Assembly: GCA_039545355.1 (NCBI GenBank)
Contig: BCJJ01000010.1
Location: 1,414,889 to 1,478,888 of the forward strand
Reading direction: 5' to 3'
Origin: Trichosporon coremiiforme
Lineage: Eukaryota; Basidiomycota; Tremellomycetes; Trichosporonales; Trichosporonaceae
DNA: 64,000 nt
Below, one piece after another: positions 32,678 to 41,711 of this stretch (position 1 is the stretch's first letter; each line of letters opens with the position of its first letter). The translations under genes were made by a program, and so were the position numbers. The notes under the pieces are model-generated. The model searched no databases, was not told the origin of the DNA, and was given only the letters and a program-made list of their open reading frames with translations.

Positions 32678-33227
32678 CGCGGTGGTCGTGTGTGGTGGAG
32701 TCGCTAGGAGAGTATGTTGAAACAATGGAGTACGCACTGACGTCCACCACTGACTGTATCGCGTAGCTCGATCCAGGACACTGGGCCGCCATGACGCGAC
32801 GGAACCAACCTCAGTCACAGTCACACATCCACCACGTGGTCGGAAATGTTTGAATCGCCTATCAGTCATTGTTTACCGATGCATCCCGTGTTCTCAACAT
32901 CTCCTGTCGGCCCGGACAGAGCGGGCATATCAGCTGACGGGCTCCGCGGAGCTGCAGAGTAGGATACCGACAGATCTCTTCGCATTCCTCGCTCCAACAT
33001 GGCGTCGAGATCTCTGAGAAGCGTCACCGACGCCACGTAGTCTAGACACACCACCACCTCCACTTGCTGACACACTCACACGACTAACAACTGTGTGCTG
33101 ACTCAACCGCCGTTCTCACGTTACTAACAACAGCAACGACAGGGAAACTCCAGTTCAATCGAGCGTCTACAAAAGCAGCTCGAAGAAAGTCTGCGGTCCT
33201 CAACAAACAGCAAGCAACACCTCCGCT
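32678..33227. promoter_or_regulatory. Divergent promoter, SEC6 / alpha-beta hydrolase
   Basis: A 550-bp head-to-head spacer. Nothing beyond an AC-rich stretch near 33060-33090 and the A-rich leader directly before the hydrolase ATG was seen. Confidence 0.5.
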
Positions 33228-34109
33228 ATGCCGACGACCACCTTCCACAACCAGACGCTCTCGAACGGCGTTAACGTCCACTACGCCGAGTCGGGGCACC
33301 AGGACGCACCTGCCCTGCTCCTGCTACACGGCTTCCCCTCGACAAACCTGCAGTTCCGCAACCTGACTCCCCTCCTGGCCGCTTCTTACCACATCATCGC
33401 TCCCGACCTTCCTGGCTTCGGCCACACTGCTCTGCCGGATGGCACTGTGCCCTCTTTCGATCTGATGGCGGACACCATCAGCCTCCTCGTCGACGCGCTG
33501 GGTATCAGCAAGTTTGCAGTCTACGTGTTCGACTACGGAGCACCGACCCTGTTCCGTTTGGCGCTGAAGCGCCCCGAGCTGATCGCGGCGATCGTGACGC
33601 AGAACGGGAACGCCTACGAAGAGGGTCTCGGGGCCGACTTCTGGGGCGGACTGCAGAAGTGGTGGCTCGAGGGAGAGGAGTACGGCCCCATGCGCGAGGT
33701 GTTGTTCGGCGCCGTCGGCGACATCGAGTGGACCAAGGCGCAGTACTACGACGGCGTGCCCGAGGGGAACCGCGAGCTCGTCGACCCCCAAATGTACACT
33801 CTCGACTACCTGCAACATTTGGCCGACCCCGCGAAGCGCGATACACAGATGCGTATCTTCTGGGACTACCAGAACAACGTCAAGCTCTACCCCCAGTTCC
33901 AGGAGTACTTGCGCAAGCACCAGCCGCCCGTCCTCGCAGTGTGGGGTGAAAACGATCCCTGCTTCGTCTATCCAGGTGCGCTGGCTTTCAAGCGCGACGT
34001 CCCCAAAGCCGACGTCGAGCTCCTTCCTGGCGGACACTTCCTCCTCGAGACGCACGTCCGTGAGGTCGCGGGCTTAATGCGCCATTTCCTCGGCCGCGTC
34101 AAGTGGTAG
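33228..34109 (+). CDS. Alpha/beta hydrolase of the epoxide hydrolase / haloalkane dehalogenase group
   Basis: A single exon of 293 residues, complete. HGFPSTN (residues 34-40) forms the oxyanion-hole loop. The nucleophile elbow VFDYGAPT places an Asp (D102) where esterases have Ser, which assigns it to the Asp-nucleophile branch (epoxide hydrolases, haloalkane and fluoroacetate dehalogenases). The acid lies in WGENDP (~D243) and the catalytic His in PGGHF (H270). The cap region (~residues 125-215) is Trp/Tyr-rich. The start is preceded by CTCCGCT and the N-terminus fits the first beta strand. No signal peptide, so probably cytosolic. Fungal members detoxify epoxides or process lipid-derived substrates; the substrate here is unknown. 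No intron, unlike most neighbours. Confidence 0.88.
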   Translation: MPTTTFHNQTLSNGVNVHYAESGHQDAPALLLLHGFPSTNLQFRNLTPLLAASYHIIAPDLPGFGHTALPDGTVPSFDLMADTISLLVDALGISKFAVYVFDYGAPTLFRLALKRPELIAAIVTQNGNAYEEGLGADFWGGLQKWWLEGEEYGPMREVLFGAVGDIEWTKAQYYDGVPEGNRELVDPQMYTLDYLQHLADPAKRDTQMRIFWDYQNNVKLYPQFQEYLRKHQPPVLAVWGENDPCFVYPGALAFKRDVPKADVELLPGGHFLLETHVREVAGLMRHFLGRVKW

Positions 34110-35684
34110 TAGGTATAGTCAGCGTCATCAGTAATCATCAATAGACCGCTCCGGCGTCACAGACGCCGCCCTCGCTGTAGAATGACGGCATGCACACGGA
34201 CACATGCCGCAATCAGTAAATCTGTGCAGACGATCGAGTGGGTCCGGAACAACAATCGCCCCGTCGCCCGGTGCGTAAGTGGGGGTTCCGTATAAGCATC
34301 TGCTGGTTGTATCACGATGACTCATTAATTTGGGCTGTACCGGTCATCAGCGGCGAGCGAGTGCAGATGGAAGGAGGGTCTTGGCAACGACTCCCCAGTT
34401 CTTCGTCCATCAGCTGTCGCATCCATCCATTTGCACATCGCCTCAATGGGGGTGTTGGTGGTCGGGGCGGCTTCAAGGTCGACGGGGAAGGCGGGGAAGC
34501 GGTGGATGGGGAGGATGGGGAGGCGGTGGGAGGCTCGCATAGTCGCTACCGGTTCGGGTGGAGCGATCCGAGTGCGAGCCCGATCCGTGGGAGCCGCTTT
34601 GGTCGAAGGCTGAGCGGTGGCCGGGGGAGGGGAGCTTGGTCGAGTCCGTAGTTGTGCGCGTCGGTGCTGTGGCCGTGGCCAGTCATGTGGTGCACTAAAC
34701 AGTTGCGTGTGTGTTGCTCCCTCGTCGCTGTGTGCATGCGTCTGGAAGGCTGGTCGCATAAGCAACTGTCCGCAGACCTGCGCACCCGCGCACCACCGTA
34801 GTGACCCAACCAGGCCCTGCACATAGGGTGGCAAATGCGAAGATGGATAGCGCGCCCTTGCGCGCGGTACAGGGCTCGGCGTTATGCCATAATGCCGATT
34901 GACGTATGCAGCTGTTTTTGCAGGCGGCCGGATAGGCACGGTGGCTGTCGAAGTCTTTAAAAGGAGTACAGGTCCCAGCCGCGAACAAGTTCAATCCCCC
35001 CGGGTTTTCACTGATCGGACCGACCTCCACCAACCAGCGTCCACCGGCCACCCACCGGCCATTCGACACCACCAAAAACAACAACAACAACAACAATCAT
35101 CCGTCCCACCTTCCAGCATCCAGCATCCATCCATCCACCAGCGTGCATATACCCTTCTGGTCCCATCTCTTACTCTGTGATATCTTCCCATTCCCCAAAA
35201 GGCATACCCAGCCCTGGTGCATACTTGTTCTCATTAATCTGATCTGAACCATCAGTCCGCGCGCTCGCCACTTCGCACCCTTCCTCCGTCGTCATCGATC
35301 GGGCCGCGACACTTTCCTTTGCATCCCCCCTCTTCCTTTTCTCGCATTTTTCGTCCCTTTTGCTGCACTTTCAGACAAGGCTGGCGACACCTCCGTTACC
35401 TGGCATACGAGGTGCGTTCTACCATTCGCCCTGCATTCCCTGCGATGCTGCTGGCTGGTTGCATGTGAACGCGTAGAGAATCCGGAGCTGACTGACCTTG
35501 CCCTTTCGCTCCCATCCGTCCACACACTTGTCCAACTCATCGTCATCACCGCCGCCCACGTCAACGTCAAAACACACATACGCTCCACGCTGTATATAAA
35601 CATGGCCCGCTCCTCGTCATTACCGCCAACGCTACTTACTCGTTGCCGTTCTAACTCTGCCGGCCATTATTTCCGCCAGCAGAC
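34110..35684 (+). promoter_or_regulatory. Non-coding region and long leader of the BET gene
   Basis: About 1.6 kb with no supported gene. From about 35000 on it turns into a C/A- and T/C-rich leader with a (CAA)n run near 35078-35096 and a TATA-like TGTATATAAAC at 35590-35600, 84 bp before the BET ATG. A 5' UTR intron is possible (donor-like GGTGCGTTC near 35410) but cannot be proven here. Confidence 0.45.
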
Positions 35685-37928
35685 ATGTCCGCCGAGACCG
35701 CCCCAGCGAGGCCCGGCGCCTCTGAAGTGACGGTCACTGCCGCGCCTCCTACCGACAAGCCCCTTATCAACCCTATCCAGACCCACACCCCTCCCCCTTC
35801 CTCCACGATCGCTGAGGCTCCTCGCTCGCCAAATGCTCTGAACCCTGCCGCGGCCAGGAAGAGCAAGAACGCGTCGCCGGTCAAGCAGTCGTCACCACTT
35901 GTGAACGGCAACGGCGCGAACTCGACAGCGGCACCCGCTTCTGGTGTTTCGGCGTCTGCCCCAGTGTCCAAGGCGTCGTCCGCCGGTCCCGCCACCGGCT
36001 CGCCTCTGCCTGACGCCTTCCCCACTCCTTCCAATACCTCATTCGACCCGCCTCAGCCATCGAACGCCCCCAACGCCACCGCGATGGACGTTGATTCGAC
36101 GGAATCCAACAGCCTGAAGCGCCCTGGAGAGGCTTTGCAGGCGGGCGAGGTGAAGCGTGCGAAGGAGGAGCATGGGGCCGGCCAGGACGCTGCAGGCACG
36201 GCACCCATCGTTGCTCCCGGAGCAGACCCCAATGCGCCGATCGTGTATCCCTGGACCAACTACGTCGAACCCGCCCCTCGTGATCCAGGACCTTCCACGC
36301 GTTTGACCCTTCCTCAGTTCAAGCATTTGCTCAGCACTGTCCGATCGATGCTCAAGTCGAACAACTCGTTCAACTTCCGCGAGCCCGTCGACACTGTTCG
36401 CTTCAACATTCCCCACTACCACCAGGTCATTGCATACCCCATGGACCTCGGTACCGTCGAGACGAAGCTCGTTGCTTCTGACCCCCGTGGCCCGCCCAAG
36501 GATAAGGCGAAGGCTTCCCGGTGGGACACGAGCAAGGGCACCTACAACTCGGTCGCAGCGGTGACCAAGGACGTGCGCCAGATCTGGGAAAACACTCGCA
36601 AGTTCAACGGCCGCGATCACGTTGTGTCTCAGGCTGCGTCCAAGTTACAGGACCAGTACGAGCGCGCGCTTCGCACCCTTCCCTCCGACAACTCGTCCCA
36701 CGCCGCCTCCCCATCCGCTTCCTCCGCACGCCGCGCAAGCGTCTCCCAGCCTCCCCAGATCCGCAGGGACCTCGACAGCTCGCGTCCCAAGCGTGAGATT
36801 CACCCTCCTCCCTCGAAGGACATCAACTATGACGGTCCCAGCTCGCTCCGCAAGCCCAAGCGCCGCAGCGACCCGCAGCTGCAGTGGGCAGCCAAGACCA
36901 TCCAGTCTTTCGAGAAGACGCAGAAGTACTTTGAAATCGCCTCCCCCTTCCTCTACCCTGTCTCTGAGATCATTGCCGCCATCCCCAGCTACACGTCTGT
37001 CATCAAGAAGCCCATCGATCTTTTACAGATCAAGCAGCGTCTTGAGGACAACGTGTACGAGGATGTGCAGCAGATCAACTCCGACTTCCGTCTCATGGTT
37101 TCGAACGCGCGCCAGTTCAACCCTCCTGGAGACGCTGTGCACAATGCGGCCAGCGCGCTCCTTCAGGTCTGGGAGGAGAAGTGGCGCAGTCTTCCGCCGA
37201 AGCAGGAGATCCGGGAACAGAGCGAGGACATTCCGGAGGAGTTCGACGACTCGGAGGACGAGGACAAGGACGTCGTCCGTCTGAAGGAGGCCAAGGCCGA
37301 GCGCGCGGCGCTTGACCGGGAAATCACCGACCTCGAGGCCAAGATTGCGCGCAAGCCGGCCAAGGTCAAGAAGCCGGCCAAGGCTGTGCCCAAGCAGGCC
37401 AAGGCTCCGCGCAAGTACTCGACGTCGAAGAACTCGCCCGGCGGCCCCAATGGTGTGGCCAAGAAGCCTCGCAAGCTGAAGGAGACACCCGTTTACCGCG
37501 ACGACGAGGACAGCGACGGCGAGGAGCAAACCATCACGATTGCTCAGAAGCAGGAGCTTGCCGAGAAGATCCAGTCTGCGTCCATGGAGGTGCTAGCTCA
37601 GGCCATCGAGATCATTCAGACCTCGACTAACATTTCCGGAGATCAGGAGATCGAGCTCGACATCGACTCGCTTCCCGCCGCTACTGTCCTCAAGCTCTAC
37701 AACCTCGTTTGCCGTGGCCGCAAGGGCCGTGGAAAGAAGGGCCAGGGCAACAACAAGGCCCCCGCCGGTGGCCGCAAGCATCTCAACGAGAAGGAGGAGG
37801 CGGACCGCATCCGCCGCATGGAGGCTCAGCTCCAGTCCTTCGAGGGCCGCGGCGGTGGTGGCGGTGGTGGCGCCAACGCGTATGACGATGAGTCGAGTGA
37901 TGAAGAGGAGTCGAGTGACGAGGAGTAG
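35685..37928 (+). CDS. BDF1: BET-family double bromodomain transcription factor (Bdf1-like)
   Basis: A single 747-codon exon. The order is a Pro/Ala-rich N-terminus, bromodomain 1 (~residues 207-325, YPMDLGTVETKL, acetyl-lysine-binding Asn at 308 in KFNGRDHVV), a basic Ser-rich linker, bromodomain 2 (~400-498, KKPIDLLQIKQRL, Asn479 in QFNPPGDAVH), an acidic/basic coiled segment, an ET (NET) domain (~617-680, QEIELDIDSLPAATVLKLYN) and a Gly run followed by an acidic Ser/Asp/Glu tail. This is the complete BET layout. Fungal Bdf1 binds acetylated histone H4 and links to TFIID and SWR1-type remodelling. Bromodomain 1 contains a longer-than-usual insertion (SDPRGPPKDKAKASRWDTSK) between the ZA loop and helix B. 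Confidence 0.93.
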   Translation: MSAETAPARPGASEVTVTAAPPTDKPLINPIQTHTPPPSSTIAEAPRSPNALNPAAARKSKNASPVKQSSPLVNGNGANSTAAPASGVSASAPVSKASSAGPATGSPLPDAFPTPSNTSFDPPQPSNAPNATAMDVDSTESNSLKRPGEALQAGEVKRAKEEHGAGQDAAGTAPIVAPGADPNAPIVYPWTNYVEPAPRDPGPSTRLTLPQFKHLLSTVRSMLKSNNSFNFREPVDTVRFNIPHYHQVIAYPMDLGTVETKLVASDPRGPPKDKAKASRWDTSKGTYNSVAAVTKDVRQIWENTRKFNGRDHVVSQAASKLQDQYERALRTLPSDNSSHAASPSASSARRASVSQPPQIRRDLDSSRPKREIHPPPSKDINYDGPSSLRKPKRRSDPQLQWAAKTIQSFEKTQKYFEIASPFLYPVSEIIAAIPSYTSVIKKPIDLLQIKQRLEDNVYEDVQQINSDFRLMVSNARQFNPPGDAVHNAASALLQVWEEKWRSLPPKQEIREQSEDIPEEFDDSEDEDKDVVRLKEAKAERAALDREITDLEAKIARKPAKVKKPAKAVPKQAKAPRKYSTSKNSPGGPNGVAKKPRKLKETPVYRDDEDSDGEEQTITIAQKQELAEKIQSASMEVLAQAIEIIQTSTNISGDQEIELDIDSLPAATVLKLYNLVCRGRKGRGKKGQGNNKAPAGGRKHLNEKEEADRIRRMEAQLQSFEGRGGGGGGGANAYDDESSDEEESSDEE

Positions 37929-39497
37929 AAAGCTAGGCCTGACAGGCATCCTTTTATTGTGTTCAGGCAGTGGAGTGAGCCCGAGGAGGACTAGGACAAC
38001 CAGGACTAGGACTGAGGATTTTGGGATTCTGGTTCGCGAAGGAGGCATCACGCCTCGGTTGCGTTTCAATAGTAGACCTTTGTAGTATTACCGCCGTCTA
38101 AGGCGTCATGGCCACTGGCCGTCCGAGTGTGTAGACTGTACTCGGAGGAGACATGCATGATTAACATGTCACATCTCACCAACGATTTGCATAACAGTTG
38201 CCCGACCCTTGCTAATACATGAAGGATTAGTGACAGGACGGTAAGCAGATAAATGGAGGTTAGTGAATAGCATTAGAAAGTTCCCCTCAGGTCGAAATGA
38301 CGAGTGTCGCAGATTCTAGGTTTCCACGGTGGTTCCGAAATTTCTGCAGTCTGCCGCGGCCGGGTTGAGGACGCCTCCTCTAGATTCAATGTTCCCCACG
38401 GTGGTTCAAAAGTAGAATTCGGCTGCTTTGGAGCTCCTTGCTGCGTGCATGATTTGCGGTGGATCTATGCACATGCGATAGTGCTGTGCATACAGCCTAG
38501 ATGTATGCATGGGTTGTGCCTCGATTTGTGGCGGCGTGATGACAGTGGGACTAGGTTCTTATCGCACTGCCATCCACAAGGAGACATCCTCCCGCTGCCT
38601 ACAGTTTCGAGAGTATCAGGGCACGTCAGCTCTTCAATCACTAGCCGAAGATCGCCCGTTGCCACCAGCGGCGCGCCCGGAAGGCGCGTCACGGCGAGGA
38701 CTTCATGTGAACCAAGTTGTGAACGTGCTAATTGAGCACTTGCAAAGTGTCGACAAGTGCCAACAACCGCCATCGGCACCGAGACGTCAACTGCAACTTG
38801 ATACGTGACGCCCATGTTGAGACATGCTGGGCGCCAGGTCTTCACGAGGACAGATAAACGCACGCGGTAATCACGACGCGCCGACATTACATGCCGGACC
38901 GGCAGTCGCAAGGTGGCAAGAATTGTCACAGAGCTAAACAGCCTACAGCTGACCAGCACATTTCGGTGCTTGCCTGTTGATGGCCGGTGAATATCCGGTG
39001 TACAAGCGCTGAGAAGCGGACCGTGCCCTGATTGAAGCTTGGGTCGCCGGGTGATCCGGAGACATGCGGCATGTCACGGCAAGCGGCAGCGGCATATGCG
39101 TCAGGTGGGCACGTGCAAACCCCGCTGGCCATACTTTTGTTGCCTCCAAACGTCGACAACCACGCTTCATAGAGGAGATTTGCATGCACACACGCATGCA
39201 CACCGGTGATCAAAGGCTGTCAGCGCCCAGACGCCGACGCACAGGCAGAAAGAGGCGCGAAGAACGCGGCAGAAGAAGGCTAGAGTTTTACGCCGAGAAT
39301 GCGCCGAGCGTCAACCGGTTTTCACCCCGAGTCCCCATCGCTACGTCACCCCGCCCTGAGTGTGACCGGAGCAGATCCGGTGGGAACGCAATAAATACGG
39401 CCTCAACCCACAAGTTCTCGATTCTTTCCCCTCTAGTCAACCCCTGCGGTCCCCTAACACAATAAACGCTCTCAAGCTCGCAAAGCAAGCAATCAAG
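37929..39497. promoter_or_regulatory. Intergenic region upstream of the aldo-keto reductase gene
   Basis: About 1.57 kb. Two copies of a CACGGTGGTTC element (38318-38328 and 38398-38408), each preceded by a CTAG-containing stretch, form an imperfect direct repeat about 80 bp apart. A TATA-like AATAAATA lies near 39389-39396, about 100 bp before the reductase ATG. No gene supported. Confidence 0.45.
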
Positions 39498-41153
39498 ATG
39501 GCCCAGGCTCCCCCTCAGTTCTTCACCCTTTCCGACGGTCGCAAGATCCCCTCCATCGGCCTCGGCACCGTGAGTGGCTGCCGCGCTGGAACCTGCCTCG
39601 GCTTGCTTGGCGTGCTCGGCGTGCTCGACCGAGCTCGTGAGAGAACGCAGAACATCGAGCAAGCGCAGAGCAGGGCTTCCTAGCTCCGCATTGAGAGAGA
39701 ACCGAGCTGACGCTGTGCCCCCGTAACCGCTGAAAACGCTATCACCGCCGTTACCACCGATTTCACCACCTGTCACACCACCGCCCACCTTCCATCCGCC
39801 CTCACTCACCCGCATCCATCACAACAGTGGCAGTCCAAGCCCGGAGAGGTCGCCAAGGCGGTCGAGACTGCGATCAAGGTGAGTCTAGGAGTGTGGCGGA
39901 CGGTGGAATCGAGTTACGGCCGGTTACGTACTACACCACCCGGCCACCTTCCCACGAGACCTCTACTCCTTTCCATCGTCCTCCACGCCCTCCAACACAC
40001 CTCAAACGCATCGCTAACGAGCAGGCGGGATACCGTCACATCGACTGCGCATGGGCTTACGGTAAATATTTCGGATTCTACGGACGTTCTGCGACGTTCT
40101 GAACACAAGAACGGCGAAGAACGGCCGAGAAATGGTCGAGAATGTTGACTGACATTCCAGGCAACGAGGCCGAGGTTGGTCAGGGTATCAAGGCCTCCGG
40201 CATCCCCCGCGAGGAGCTCTGGGTCACCTCCAAGCTCTTCGAGCTGCACCACCACCCCGAGCACGTCCCCCTCGCTATCAAGGACACCCTCAAGAACCTC
40301 GGTCTTGAGTACCTTGACCTCTACCTCCTCCACTGGAACGTGAGTACCCAGGTGCTCAGCCGTCGGCGTGAGCGCAATCGGGCCGATACCTGGCGCTTCT
40401 GCCGCTTATCTACCGGCTTCTCCAAGCTTCTTGTGACTCGGAAGCTGACTTCAGATCAACTGGCAGGTCGACGCCCCTGAGGGCGTTCTCCCCCAGTTCG
40501 AGCACGTCAAGACTGCTCCCAACGGCAAGCGTCTCCTCGACGTCCCTCTCTCCGACAACGTCCTCCCCACCTGGCGTGAGATGGAGAAGCTCGTCGACCA
40601 GGGCCTCGTCAAGTCGATCGGTATCTCCAACTTCAACATCCACCGCGCCAAGGACCTCCTGAAGGAGGCCCGCATCAAGCCTGTTGCCAACCAGGTCGAG
40701 CTCTCGATCCAGTGCCCCCAGTTCGAGCTCGTCGACTGGCTCCAGAAGAAGGACATCCTCCCCCAGGGCTACTCTCCCCTCGGCGGCACTGACGGCGAGG
40801 CTCTCCGCAACAACGAGCAGATCAAGAAGATTGCCGACAAGCACGGCGTCGAGGGCGCCAACGTCCTCATCTCGTGGCTCGTCTACCGCGGCATCAACCC
40901 CCTCCCCAAGTCGGTCACCCCCGAGCGTATTGAGAACAACCTGAAGCGTGAGTTGCCGAAGTTGTGTAATGCTTCAAACTGACAAGCAGTCGTCACCCTG
41001 TCCGAGGAGGAGATCAACTCGATCAACGACCTTGCCAAGTCGCACCCCCCCAAGCGTGTCTGTGACCAGTCCGACCTCTACGAGCCCTACTACGACATCT
41101 ACCAGGAGAACGACCCCAAGTACAACGACAAGGTCCAGGCCCAGTCGGACTAA
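39498..41153 (+). CDS. Aldo-keto reductase
   Basis: Six exons: 39498-39569, 39828-39878, 40025-40061, 40161-40339, 40467-40947, 40990-41153; about 327 residues. The catalytic tetrad is visible: Asp and Tyr in HIDCAWAYG, Lys in VTSKLF and His in LLHW. Cofactor and barrel motifs follow (IGISNFN, VANQVELS, YSPLG, PKSVTPERIENN, the NADPH-binding segment). It reduces aldehydes or sugars with NADPH in the cytosol; xylose- or glycerol-type substrates are typical for the group, but the substrate is not determined here. Exon 5 can start at 40455 or 40467 (two AGs 12 nt apart). I prefer 40467 because HWNVDAPEG aligns with the family, whereas the other choice adds INWQ. Codon use is strongly biased to C-ending codons, as in highly expressed genes. 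Confidence 0.9.
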
Positions 41154-41711
41154 ACGCAGGGGAAGAAGTTATAATTGAAAACACTTAAACACTTATGGCA
41201 GCTCGGCACCAGTCATCCTAGGACCATGGACCGAACGCGCTGTACGTCGTATGCAACCAATATAGACTTGACAGGGCGGATCACCGCTGAGTAGGGGTTA
41301 CTGACAGGCTTCTAGCTACGCACGACGTGCGAGGAGGCAACAGAAGTGGTGCCGGGAAGGTTGCACATGTGGAGTTTGTGCTGATCATGACGACTGTGAA
41401 CTGTGTGGATCTTCCCCATGGGCTGTGTGACTGGACTGACCGCTGACCACACCTTTGCCACCTGCGCAAATGACCCGCTGCGCCGCTGCCATCTTGACTT
41501 CTCCAACTTGACTTAACGTCCTGACACTCCCCCTTACCTTGCCTTCTCCATCTTTCCTCGTCACCTGGCCCGCGCTACTGAGCACGGCAGTGACCCCTTC
41601 CTCCTCCCCTTCCCTCTCCCCCTCCCCGTCCTCCTCTCCCTCAGCGGCCCCAAACACGCTGCGCCCCTTCGCCTCTGCTCGCGACACTCACACTTGCGTG
41701 TGCAGCGCATT
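41154..41711 (+). promoter_or_regulatory. Terminator of the reductase and promoter of the recombinase-like gene
   Basis: A 558-bp tandem spacer. From about 41500 it is C/T-rich, a plausible leader for the gene starting at 41712. No other feature. Confidence 0.4.

Noticed and set aside
32678..32869. Upstream extension of SEC6 to 32869
   Set aside because: The frame is open, but its translation does not resemble Sec6 and the later ATG at 32677 gives the family N-terminus.
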